Source: JALYUA01 sp039933215
GTDB taxonomy: Bacteria > Acidobacteriota > Thermoanaerobaculia > UBA5066 > Gp7-AA6
DNA length: 64,000 nt
Direction: 5' to 3'
Assembly: GCA_039933215.1 (NCBI GenBank)
Contig: JBDTOO010000009.1
Location: 10,549-74,548 of the forward strand
Under the pieces are notes generated by a model. It saw nothing but the letters and a program-made list of their open reading frames with translations. It was not told the DNA's origin and made no database searches. A program made the translations under genes and the position numbers. Shown piece after piece: positions 16,648 to 24,422 of this stretch. The stretch's first letter is position 1, and each line of letters begins with the position of its first letter.

Positions 16648-17748
16648 TCATGCCGCGCGGCACACGGCGATCCACTGGTACGTGCGCAGGCTCTCCCGGT
16701 CCGCTCCGGGCCACGCGTCGGCGAGAGCCAGGAATGCGTCGGCGTCCGGAGCGGGAGCGCCCTGCTCCCCTTCTACCGATTCGACACGCCACCCCGCCTC
16801 CGCGAGGGCCTCCTCGAGCCAGGACCGGGAGAACCAGCGCAGATGCGAGGCGTCGCAGAGCCCGGCCGGGACCGGATCGAATCGTCCCGCGACGAGATCG
16901 CGGACGATCGAGAGATGCCCCACGTTCGGGACGCTCGCCAGAAGCATCCCGCCGCTTTCGGCGACCGCGAGCCCCTGCCGGAGAGCGGAAACCGGATCCT
17001 CCATGTGCTCGAGGACGTCGGCGAAGACGATCGCGTCGAAGCGTTGCCCGGAAGCGGCCAGAAGCGGGAGGACCTCCGCGAGATCCCCTTCCACGACCCG
17101 GTCGCAGAGCCGGCGCGCGCGACCGGCGAGGACGGGGTCGCGCTCGATCCCCGTGACGCTCCACGCCGGGTGGCGCGCCCGCGCGGCGGCGATTCCCGCC
17201 CCCGCGCCGCAGCCCACATCCAGGATCCGCAGAGGCCCCGGAGGCAGCCGGCGCGTCAGCTCGGGCCGCTCGCGGTGGGAGGGATCTTCGAAGCGAATCA
17301 CCGGAAACCTCGGATCGTCCTGGGCGGCGGCCGACGCCGCCAGCCGGGCGAGAAAAGCCTCGACGGTCTCCCCCTCCGCCGGAGGGAAGTCCCGGGTCCG
17401 AAACGAAATCGCCGACCGCCCCGGCGCGTCGGCCCCTGCTCTTGCGACGCGGGCGCCCTCGAGCTCCCGCAGCGTGTGGACGAACGGCGGACTCGCCGGT
17501 GCCGACGGCTCCGATCGCGCGATCGAGCCTGCCGGGGGCTCCGGCACGGTCCCGCCCGCCGGCAGAGCGGAGGGTTCGAGGACCACGACCCAGGACGACG
17601 CGCCGTGAACCGCCTCGCGCGCGTCCGAGAGCGGCTCCCACAGGGCGACGCGTTCCGGGTCGACGGCGCGCGTCCATCGGAGTCGCGCGAAGGACGGCCC
17701 GAACGACTCCGGGAGCGGGCCCGGGAGAAAGGCGAGCGCGCGGGTCAA
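16648..17748 (-). CDS. SAM-dependent methyltransferase of the glycan cluster
   Basis: A 366-residue protein. The C-terminal half is a class I methyltransferase: LRILDVGCGAGAGIAAARAR (motif I, about residues 175-193), VVEGDLAEVLPLL, FADVLEHMEDPVSALRQG and ASVPNVGHLSIVRDL. The N-terminal about 150 residues are unrecognised. A TTG at 17748 overlaps the ABC ATPase stop (TTGA) and is the most likely start; a longer open frame only shadows that ATPase. In Wzm/Wzt systems a methyl group often caps the growing chain and is read by the Wzt C-terminal domain. Its position directly after the ATPase suits that role (inference), and a sugar O-methyltransferase is also possible. Confidence 0.85.
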   Translation of the reverse strand: MTRALAFLPGPLPESFGPSFARLRWTRAVDPERVALWEPLSDAREAVHGASSWVVVLEPSALPAGGTVPEPPAGSIARSEPSAPASPPFVHTLRELEGARVARAGADAPGRSAISFRTRDFPPAEGETVEAFLARLAASAAAQDDPRFPVIRFEDPSHRERPELTRRLPPGPLRILDVGCGAGAGIAAARARHPAWSVTGIERDPVLAGRARRLCDRVVEGDLAEVLPLLAASGQRFDAIVFADVLEHMEDPVSALRQGLAVAESGGMLLASVPNVGHLSIVRDLVAGRFDPVPAGLCDASHLRWFSRSWLEEALAEAGWRVESVEGEQGAPAPDADAFLALADAWPGADRESLRTYQWIAVCRAA

Positions 17749-18998
17749 GACGAGGCCGCGAGCCGCCCGGCGCCGGCCTCGGACTCGGAGTCTCGCGCCG
17801 GAAACGTCCAGTGGTGCCGCGGCCGGATGAGTCCGACGACGTACTCGGATGACGTCACGGAAAACCCCGGCTTCAGGATTCGCGCGTCGTGGACATGGAG
17901 AGCCTTCTCGTCGCCCAGATAGACGTAGACCCGAAACTCTCCCTGGGCCACGGGCAACTCCGGGAAGACGAGCCGAAGCCGGTAGCGGGTCCGGCCGGTC
18001 AGAGGCGCCCAATCTTCGCTTCGGGTGTCGACGGCGAAGGCCTGAATTCCGTCCTCGCGATCGACGCCGACGCGCACGTGAAAGCCGAGCGAAGGACTCT
18101 CGGCCTCGAACTCCACGTCGATGGCGACCGTTTCCCCGGAGGCGAACTCGGACCGGGGATACCCCGACCCGTCGTGGAGCACGACGTCGGTGATCCGCGC
18201 GGGCTTGCGGCCGTCGGTCGGCGCGGCGGACGGTTCTTCGGGCGCGAGCGCCCGCTGCTTGTCCTGGAGAAAGGCCTCGTAACGCCGCACCACCGGAAGA
18301 GCCGCTCCCTTCGCGGCGACCTCGCCGTTCTTCAGCCAGATCACCTCGTCGCAGAGGAGGGCCACGTAGTAGAGGGCGTGAGAACAGAAGAGCAGCGTGC
18401 CGCCCTGCTTGTGGAACTCGGTGATCCGGTCGACCGACTTCTTTTGAAAATATCCGTCGCCGACGGCCAGGGCCTCGTCGACGATCAGGACGTCCGCGTC
18501 GGCGTGGGTGGCGACCGAGAACGCCAGCCGGAGCGCCATCCCCGACGAATAGGTGCGGACGGGCCGGTCGAAGAAGTCTCCGAGCTCCGAGAACTCCCGG
18601 ATCCGGGGGATCCGCTCGCGGATCCGCGCGCCGTTCAAGCCCAGAAGCGCCGCGTTCATCCGCGCGTTCTCCCGACCCGTGAACTCGGGATGAAAGCCCA
18701 TTCCGAGCTCCAAGATGGATGCGACGACGCCGCGGCGTTCGACCGACCCGGAAGTCGCCTGCGTCGTGCCGGCCACGATCTTGAGCAGAGTCGACTTTCC
18801 CGCGCCGTTCTCGCCCACCAGGCCGAGGGCTCGTCCGCGGGCCAGCTCGAAGGAGACGTCCCGCAGCGCGAGAAAGTCCTGATGACGCGGCCGCCGGAAG
18901 AGGAGCTCCCGAAGCCGGTCGGCCGCCGAGTCGTAGAGGCGATACGTCTTCGAGACGCTGGAGGCGCGGACGGAGATCTCGGACGAAACGACGGTCAC
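17745..18998 (-). CDS. ABC transporter ATPase of polysaccharide export (Wzt-like)
   Basis: A 417-residue protein with an ABC domain and a C-terminal carbohydrate-binding-like domain. From the chosen start: Walker A GENGAGKST at 62-70, the HPEFTGRENA element typical of polysaccharide/teichoic-acid exporters, signature YSSGM at 150-154, and Walker B VLIVDEALAVGD from 170. The last about 130 residues are beta-rich (ITDVVLHDGSGYPRSEFASG and following), matching the Wzt C-terminal glycan-recognition domain. The frame is open to a GTG at 19142; the GTG at 18998 is preferred because GGAG lies 9 bases upstream and the ABC homology starts just after. The likely permease partner is at 28000-28785. Confidence 0.88.
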   Translation of the reverse strand: MTVVSSEISVRASSVSKTYRLYDSAADRLRELLFRRPRHQDFLALRDVSFELARGRALGLVGENGAGKSTLLKIVAGTTQATSGSVERRGVVASILELGMGFHPEFTGRENARMNAALLGLNGARIRERIPRIREFSELGDFFDRPVRTYSSGMALRLAFSVATHADADVLIVDEALAVGDGYFQKKSVDRITEFHKQGGTLLFCSHALYYVALLCDEVIWLKNGEVAAKGAALPVVRRYEAFLQDKQRALAPEEPSAAPTDGRKPARITDVVLHDGSGYPRSEFASGETVAIDVEFEAESPSLGFHVRVGVDREDGIQAFAVDTRSEDWAPLTGRTRYRLRLVFPELPVAQGEFRVYVYLGDEKALHVHDARILKPGFSVTSSEYVVGLIRPRHHWTFPARDSESEAGAGRLAASS

Positions 18999-19302
18999 GG
19001 CGTCTGGCTCCGAGGGGGCGCGGCCGGATCGCGATTCCAGAATCGTTTCCCGGGCGGAAACAGGACCGCCTCCGCCCTCTCGCCTTCGGCGCGATGATGC
19101 GGACTCATTCCGGCACAAACGATCTGCAGGCGATGCCTCCACGCGGATGGTCCATTTCCGAAAGCGGCCATCGTTCGCCGCCGAGAAGGTCGGACACCCT
19201 CTCCCCGTCCGTTTCCATCTTCAGCTTCTCACAGTCGTTCGGACAGTCTACGGCGCTCCTCCGGCCGCCGTCTCCGGGAGCCCCGGGGATCGAGGGAGCA
19301 AG
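18999..19302. other. Non-coding or N-terminal-extension stretch upstream of the Wzt-like gene
   Basis: About 300 bases between the preferred ATPase start and the terminator of the PKD gene. The first 144 bases are open in the ATPase frame but encode no recognisable domain. On the minus strand there is a TAGACT box (plus-strand AGTCTA near 19247) that could be a -10 element. A 37-codon frame follows it with no similarity I recognise. I see nothing else supported here. Confidence 0.4.
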
Positions 19303-19334
19303 AAAAAGGCCCTGGGCTGAGCCAGGGCCTTTTT
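19303..19334 (-). terminator. Rho-independent terminator of the PKD-protein gene
   Basis: A 13-bp stem (19303-19315 with 19322-19334) closes a 6-base loop. The outer five pairs are A-T, so it carries a U-tract in either direction. It starts 17 bases after the stop of the 1628-residue gene on the minus strand and separates that gene from the glycan cluster. Confidence 0.88.
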
Positions 19335-19350
19335 CGGGGATCACGCGGCC

Positions 19351-22300
19351 TCAGAAGGCGTCGACGTCCGCCAGGCTCGCCGTCGTGCCGAGGGGGTTGT
19401 GGTAGGTCTTCACGGCACCCGTCGTCGTGTCCGTCACGGTGATCGTGTACTCGAAATTCGACAGCGCGCCGTAGAAGACCCAGAAGTGCCCGTTGAAGGC
19501 GCTTCCATCCACGACCTTGATCAGCAGCTCGATGTTGTTGGCCGACAGGAACCAGAACTCGCCGGTATCCGTGGTGACCGGCACGGCGGTGGCCGCTCCG
19601 GAGCCCGAGTCAGACCGCCAGTCGACCTTGACCTTGAAGCGGCCGTTGTTCAGGCAGAGGGTCTGCGCGTCGGCCCCGCACGCAAGGACGGAGATCGGGA
19701 TCGACCCGATGTTGAGGTTGACGGTGTGGGTCCCGTCTCCCTGGACGAGGAGCTGTCCGGCGAAGTTGCCGCCCGCCGCGTAGGCGTGCGTCACGGAGCG
19801 CGCTTCGGGGGCGGCGCCTCCTCCGATCGTCCCGTCGCCGAAGACCCAGCCCCAGCTCGCGGCGTTCAGCTCGGTCGCGGTAAAGCGCACCGTGCGGCCG
19901 ATCTCGGTCTCGTATTTGCCGGTCAGCGGGTTGAGCGTCGCGCCCTCGAGCGTGAAGGCCGCCGACGGAAGTCCCGGCCCCGCCGGAGGGGATATGGAGA
20001 CGACCTTGGTCGCCACGGCGGTGGCCGGAGTCGGCGTCGCGGAGTCGGTGACGCGCAGCGCCACGGTCCGCGAACCGGCCGCCGAGAAGGTGCAGGGGTT
20101 CTCCGCGACCCCGGCCGTGAAGCTCGGGGTGGAGGCGTCGTACTCGCAGTTCCAGGCGTACGAATAAGGGCCCGTGCCGCCCGTGACGCTGCCGGTGTAG
20201 GCCACCGCGGTTCCGACCGTCGCGGTCGACGGACCCGAGATGTTCGCGGCGACGCCGCCGGAGCCTGCCGTCACGACGACGGTGGTGCTGCCGACCTCGG
20301 CTCCGCCGTTCGGCGATGCGCTGACGCGCACCGTGCCCGCATGGCCGTAGCTGTGCGTGTTCGGATTCGGACCGGGCTGGAAGCGGGGCGGAAAGTCCTC
20401 GCCGAAGTCCCACGAGTAGGTGTTCGCGGGAGAGGCCTGACAGGAGAACTGCTGGCCGATCGCGACGGTCGATGGCGTGCAGACGACCGTGATCGCGGCG
20501 CTCGTCGCCTCCGCGACCTTGGACGTCGGAGTCGCCGGCGACGGGAACGCGTTGACGTCCGCGAGGCTCGCCGTCGTGCCCGAGGGGTTGTGGTACGTCT
20601 TCACGGTGCCGGTCGTGGTGTCCTTGATGGTGATCGTGTACTCGACGTTCGACAGCGCTCCGTAGAACACCCAGTAGTTGCCGTTGAACGTCCGGCCGTC
20701 GACGACCTTCAGGACGAGCTCGATGTTCGTCGGACTGAAGAACCAGTAGTACCCGGTGTCGCCGGTCAGCGCGACCGCCGATCCGGCGCCGCTCTTGCCC
20801 TGATCCGGAACCGCCCAGTCGACCGTCGCCCGGAACCGGTTGGCGTTCAGGCAGAGGGTCGTTCCGCTGGTCACGCAGGAAACGACGTTGACGGTGAACT
20901 GGGAGATGACGAGGCCGTGGGTGTCCGCGTCGTTGCCCGTGACGAAGAGCTTCACCGTGTACGTGCCGAGCTGGGAGTACGTCTTCTTGACGCTGCGCGC
21001 GGCGCCCTGCGTGCTGTCGCCGAAGTCCCAGCCCCACGTGATGGCGTTCGGCTCCGCCGAAGTCATCGTGATTTCTTCGCCCGCGGACGCCGTGAAGACG
21101 GTTCCCGCGGCATTCGGGTTCGCGCCCGAGACGGTGAAGGCACCCGAGGGCGGCGGCGTGACGACCTGGACCGTGAACGACGCGATGCTCGTGCCGGTCG
21201 TCTGGTTGCCGTTTCCGGTGACGATGAGCTGGCCCTGATAGGTGCCCGTCTTCGGGTAGGTCTTCGTGATCGTGCGGCCCGTGCCGGCGCTCGTGTCGCC
21301 GAAGGCCCAGCCATACGTCGAGGCGTTGGCCTCGTTGGCCGTGAAGGTGATGGGCTGGCCCGCGCCCACGGTGATCGTGGTCCCGGCCTGCGTCGCGCCG
21401 GTCACGCCGAAGCCGTTCGACGGAGGAGCCAGACCGGTGATGTTGATGCTCGCCGTGCCGACCGCCCCGTTCGACGCGCTGTCCGTCACCCGGGCGGCGA
21501 CCGCGTGGACGCCGTTTCCGGTAAACGTGCAAGCCTTCGTCTGCGTTCCCGCCACGAACTGCCCGGAACCGGCGAGGACGGAGTAGTCGCAAGCCCAGGA
21601 GTAGCTGTAGGGCTGCGTCCCACCGGTGGCGTTCGCGGTGAAGTTCAGCGGGGTGCCGGCGCTGCCCGTCGAGGGGCCCGACACGGAGGCGTTGATGGTC
21701 GTCGGAGGCGGCGTGCCGCCGGTGATGTTGACGTTCGCGAAGGCGATCGCCGAGTGCGGCGGGACCGCCGTGTCCGTCACGCGGACGGCCGGCGTCTGGC
21801 TGCCGTTGCGGTTGAACGTGCAGCTCTGGGTCGCCGTGCCTGCCTGAAAGTTTCCGCCGGTGAACGAGTTGTAGGTGCAGTCCCACGCGTACGTAAAGCT
21901 GCCCGTTCCGCCGCTCGCGTTCGCGGTGAAGGTCAGGGCCGATCCGACCGTCCCGGTCGAAGGGCCGCTCACGTTCGCGACGAGGGCCGCGGAGGCAATG
22001 ACGACGGTCAGGTTATTCGAGACGGTTTTCGAGGTCGGGTTGCCCCCCGCGGGCGTGTAGTTGTATCGAAGAGTGACGCAATACGGGCCTTCCGTCGTGG
22101 GAGCCGGAGTGTCGAAGGGCGCAGGAATCGTCTGGCTGAAGGAGCCGGGGAGCGTCAGCGAGAATGCCGGCTGCGCGGCCGGACAGTTGCCGCTCGAAAA
22201 CGCGAGGTCCACCGATGAGATGTTCGTGTTTGGCGCCTTCTGCATCGTGTTGGTGATCCGCAGAGTGCCACCCTTGATCGCCGGATTCGGGGACGTCGTG

Positions 22301-24237
22301 AAGGACGGGACGAGGTCAGTCTGGACGATGCTCCTGTCCGTGAGCGTCTGCTTGTAACCGCCCGGCCAATCGACCGTCAGGTCGAATTTGTTGGCGTTCG
22401 CCGGGATGCTCGGTTGAGAACCGTTGACCGTGCTCACAGTCGTTGTCCCGTTTTTGAAGACCCAGGTGAAGCTCGAGGCGGTCGTGTTGCCCTGCGTTGC
22501 GGAAGCGTTGGCGACCCCGCCGGTCAAAACCTGAAGCGTCGTACCGTCGAAACCGGCGATCGAGATCTGCGGCATCACGAACTGGATCGGGCCCGAGAAA
22601 AACGGCGGATCGTCACTCTGACCGTTGATGTTGCTGCTCTTCTCTCCGAATCGGAAGCTCTGGGTGCCCGGCGTCACGGGGAGGCCCACGCTCGCGCCGC
22701 AGTTCACGCCGTTGGCGAAGATGCCCGGTTGCCCGGCCGACGGATCGCAAGGGAAATACCCCGTGATCGAGAGGGCGGTGAGGTTCGGATCCGGCCCGAA
22801 GGTGAGTCCGTTCGTGTTGATGTCCCACGCGGCGCTCGTCATCGGCGAGCCGGTCGACGACGAGTCAGTCAGCTGGAACAGGTCGCCGTAATAGTTCGTC
22901 CCGACGCGGCTCTGGGCCTGCGCCGTCAGGTTGAGGTACGTCGCGTTCGCGATCGGCTTGCTCGTCGGGTCCGCGGCGATGCAGGAGATGTCGATGTTGT
23001 CGGTCACCAGAAGGTGCTCGGGGTTCACCTGGGGATTCGTGGTCGTCGCGAGCCGGTAGACGTGCGCGATGATCTGGTTGCCGTTCGTCGTGACCACGGC
23101 TTCAATCGCGTCGCCCCGTCCGGTTGGCGGCAGGCTGTTCTGGTGCGGCAGCGAGTAGGCGCGGATCGGCGCGGTGCCGTTCGCGACCCACTTCGAGTCG
23201 TAGATGTCGACCGCGTCCGTCGGCGCGCTCCGGTGAACGAAGACCGCCGGGAACGGGCTGCCCGGCGAGCCCTTGACGACCACGTTCGTGAACGTCCCGG
23301 TTAGTTTCCCCGCGAAAACGAGAGAGCTGCCGGTGTACTCGTAGACGTTCAGGCCCGCGGAGTTGTCCGCCGAGAAGACATAAGCCTTGCCGCTGACGTT
23401 CGCGAACGCGAGGGCGTTGGGTCCGTTCGCGGCGATGCTCGCCTTTTCAACGGGCGTTCCAGAATTGTCGATCTCCGCGACGCGCAGCGTCCGGCTCTGG
23501 GGCAGGTAGGCCGCCAGAAGCGTCTTAGTTCCCTGGCCCGGCACGGTCACCTTGCCGGACTTCAATGCGAAGACGCCGGCCCAGCCGAAGGTTCCGATCG
23601 GCTTGAGCGCCAGGAGCTCCGACGTGCTGTTGCTCGGGTTCGTCAGGTCGACGATCTGGATGTTCCCCGCCGGGAAGTAGCCGTAGTACTTGTTGCTGCC
23701 CGCCATGTAGACCGCAGCCAGCCCCGAGGACGACGAAACCGGGGTCACGTCGATCTGTGCTCCGAACGCCGGATCCGACCCGCCCGACGTCGTCGCCACC
23801 ATCCCGCGGAGCACTCCGGAGGACGGTGCGATCCAGTTCGAGATGATGCGCGAAGAGCCGTCGGACGCCTCCGCGGCCGCCATCACCGACGCGCCCTGGT
23901 TGCAGTCGCAGTTCATGTAGATCAGGCCGCCGTTCGTGCCGCCGAGAACGGTCTTCAGACCGATCTGGATCAATGCGAGAGGGCCCGGATTCGATGGATT
24001 CGCGAGGCTCGCGCGGACGTAACCCCAGGTCGTCGCTCCGTAGATGTAAGAGTCTCCCCCTCCCGTAGACAGAAGGTTCGGGAGCGTCCCGCTGTATCGC
24101 GGATGGCTCTGCACGTTCTGGGACACCTTCGTCCCGCAATCGACCGCCTCACTCGTCGAGGCGACGGCGGCAAAGCCCAGAATCAGCGCGAAGGTGAGAA
24201 GAGGAGAGCGGGTTCCGCGAAGCTTCGAGATGGCCAA
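19351..24237 (-). CDS. Large exported PKD-domain protein with a duplicated C-terminal module
   Basis: A 1628-residue exported protein. A signal peptide (LLTFALILGFAAVASTSEA) is followed by a beta-rich region of about 700 residues with many Ser/Thr/Asn. Three related Ig/PKD-like repeats begin SGPSTG or SGPSTA. PKD domains are recognised by FGDTSAGTGRTITKTYPKTG, WDFGDSTQGAAR, WDFGEDFPP and FGDGTIGGG. A module of about 110 residues occurs twice, at 1120-1231 and 1519-1628, the second forming the C-terminus. Cysteines are paired within modules. No protease or glycosidase motif is visible, so an adhesive or structural surface role is inferred. The start is a TTG at 24237 with GGAGG 6 bases upstream. 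The terminator at 19303 follows. Confidence 0.88.
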   Translation of the reverse strand: MAISKLRGTRSPLLTFALILGFAAVASTSEAVDCGTKVSQNVQSHPRYSGTLPNLLSTGGGDSYIYGATTWGYVRASLANPSNPGPLALIQIGLKTVLGGTNGGLIYMNCDCNQGASVMAAAEASDGSSRIISNWIAPSSGVLRGMVATTSGGSDPAFGAQIDVTPVSSSSGLAAVYMAGSNKYYGYFPAGNIQIVDLTNPSNSTSELLALKPIGTFGWAGVFALKSGKVTVPGQGTKTLLAAYLPQSRTLRVAEIDNSGTPVEKASIAANGPNALAFANVSGKAYVFSADNSAGLNVYEYTGSSLVFAGKLTGTFTNVVVKGSPGSPFPAVFVHRSAPTDAVDIYDSKWVANGTAPIRAYSLPHQNSLPPTGRGDAIEAVVTTNGNQIIAHVYRLATTTNPQVNPEHLLVTDNIDISCIAADPTSKPIANATYLNLTAQAQSRVGTNYYGDLFQLTDSSSTGSPMTSAAWDINTNGLTFGPDPNLTALSITGYFPCDPSAGQPGIFANGVNCGASVGLPVTPGTQSFRFGEKSSNINGQSDDPPFFSGPIQFVMPQISIAGFDGTTLQVLTGGVANASATQGNTTASSFTWVFKNGTTTVSTVNGSQPSIPANANKFDLTVDWPGGYKQTLTDRSIVQTDLVPSFTTSPNPAIKGGTLRITNTMQKAPNTNISSVDLAFSSGNCPAAQPAFSLTLPGSFSQTIPAPFDTPAPTTEGPYCVTLRYNYTPAGGNPTSKTVSNNLTVVIASAALVANVSGPSTGTVGSALTFTANASGGTGSFTYAWDCTYNSFTGGNFQAGTATQSCTFNRNGSQTPAVRVTDTAVPPHSAIAFANVNITGGTPPPTTINASVSGPSTGSAGTPLNFTANATGGTQPYSYSWACDYSVLAGSGQFVAGTQTKACTFTGNGVHAVAARVTDSASNGAVGTASINITGLAPPSNGFGVTGATQAGTTITVGAGQPITFTANEANASTYGWAFGDTSAGTGRTITKTYPKTGTYQGQLIVTGNGNQTTGTSIASFTVQVVTPPPSGAFTVSGANPNAAGTVFTASAGEEITMTSAEPNAITWGWDFGDSTQGAARSVKKTYSQLGTYTVKLFVTGNDADTHGLVISQFTVNVVSCVTSGTTLCLNANRFRATVDWAVPDQGKSGAGSAVALTGDTGYYWFFSPTNIELVLKVVDGRTFNGNYWVFYGALSNVEYTITIKDTTTGTVKTYHNPSGTTASLADVNAFPSPATPTSKVAEATSAAITVVCTPSTVAIGQQFSCQASPANTYSWDFGEDFPPRFQPGPNPNTHSYGHAGTVRVSASPNGGAEVGSTTVVVTAGSGGVAANISGPSTATVGTAVAYTGSVTGGTGPYSYAWNCEYDASTPSFTAGVAENPCTFSAAGSRTVALRVTDSATPTPATAVATKVVSISPPAGPGLPSAAFTLEGATLNPLTGKYETEIGRTVRFTATELNAASWGWVFGDGTIGGGAAPEARSVTHAYAAGGNFAGQLLVQGDGTHTVNLNIGSIPISVLACGADAQTLCLNNGRFKVKVDWRSDSGSGAATAVPVTTDTGEFWFLSANNIELLIKVVDGSAFNGHFWVFYGALSNFEYTITVTDTTTGAVKTYHNPLGTTASLADVDAF
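19354..19683 (-). repeat. Second copy of the ~110-residue C-terminal module
   Basis: Residues 1519-1628 of the PKD protein. The copy starts with a Cys pair (ACGADAQTLCLNNGRF) and contains KVDW, DTGEFWFLSANNIELL, FWVFYGALSNFEYTIT, DTTTG, VKTYHNP and GTTASLADV. It ends the protein exactly at DAF. The DNA of the 3' part is nearly identical to the copy at 20545-20880. Confidence 0.85.
20545..20880 (-). repeat. First copy of the ~110-residue module
   Basis: Residues 1120-1231 of the PKD protein: SCVTSGTTLCLNANRF, TVDW, DTGYYWFFSPTNIELV, YWVFYGALSNVEYTIT, DTTTG, VKTYHNP, GTTASLADV and NAF. It is colinear with the C-terminal copy over its whole length and separated from it by one PKD-like repeat, an Ig-like repeat and a further PKD domain. 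Confidence 0.85.
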
Positions 24238-24374
24238 AACAGACCTCCGGGGAAGAGCGCGACGTTTGCCGATTATTTGACCCTATTTCAGATTCTCTCG
24301 GCCGTTGGCGAGAGAACGTGAAAGAGGGCTCCACCGTTTTCAGATCCCGACTCGACGCGGAAACGATGCGGAAA

Positions 24375-24408
24375 GAAAAAAGTGGGCGGGACTTGCGTCC
24401 CGCCCACT
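24375..24408 (-). terminator. Rho-independent terminator of the 538-residue exported-protein gene
   Basis: An 11-bp GC-rich stem (24381-24391 with 24398-24408) and a 6-base loop. On the minus strand it is followed by six T residues. It begins 15 bases after the stop codon of the gene at 24423-26039. Confidence 0.9.
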
Positions 24409-24422
24409 GAAAGAAACACCGA

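Noticed and set aside
19105..19344. Possible small protein gene (79 codons, minus strand) between the PKD terminator and the Wzt-like gene
   Set aside because: It crosses the terminator hairpin, has no recognisable sequence and no supported start; the 37-codon tail alone is not enough.
19399..22218. A 939-codon plus-strand open frame inside the PKD gene
   Set aside because: Low-complexity Arg/Gly/Asp translation; it is an antisense shadow of the GC-rich PKD gene.
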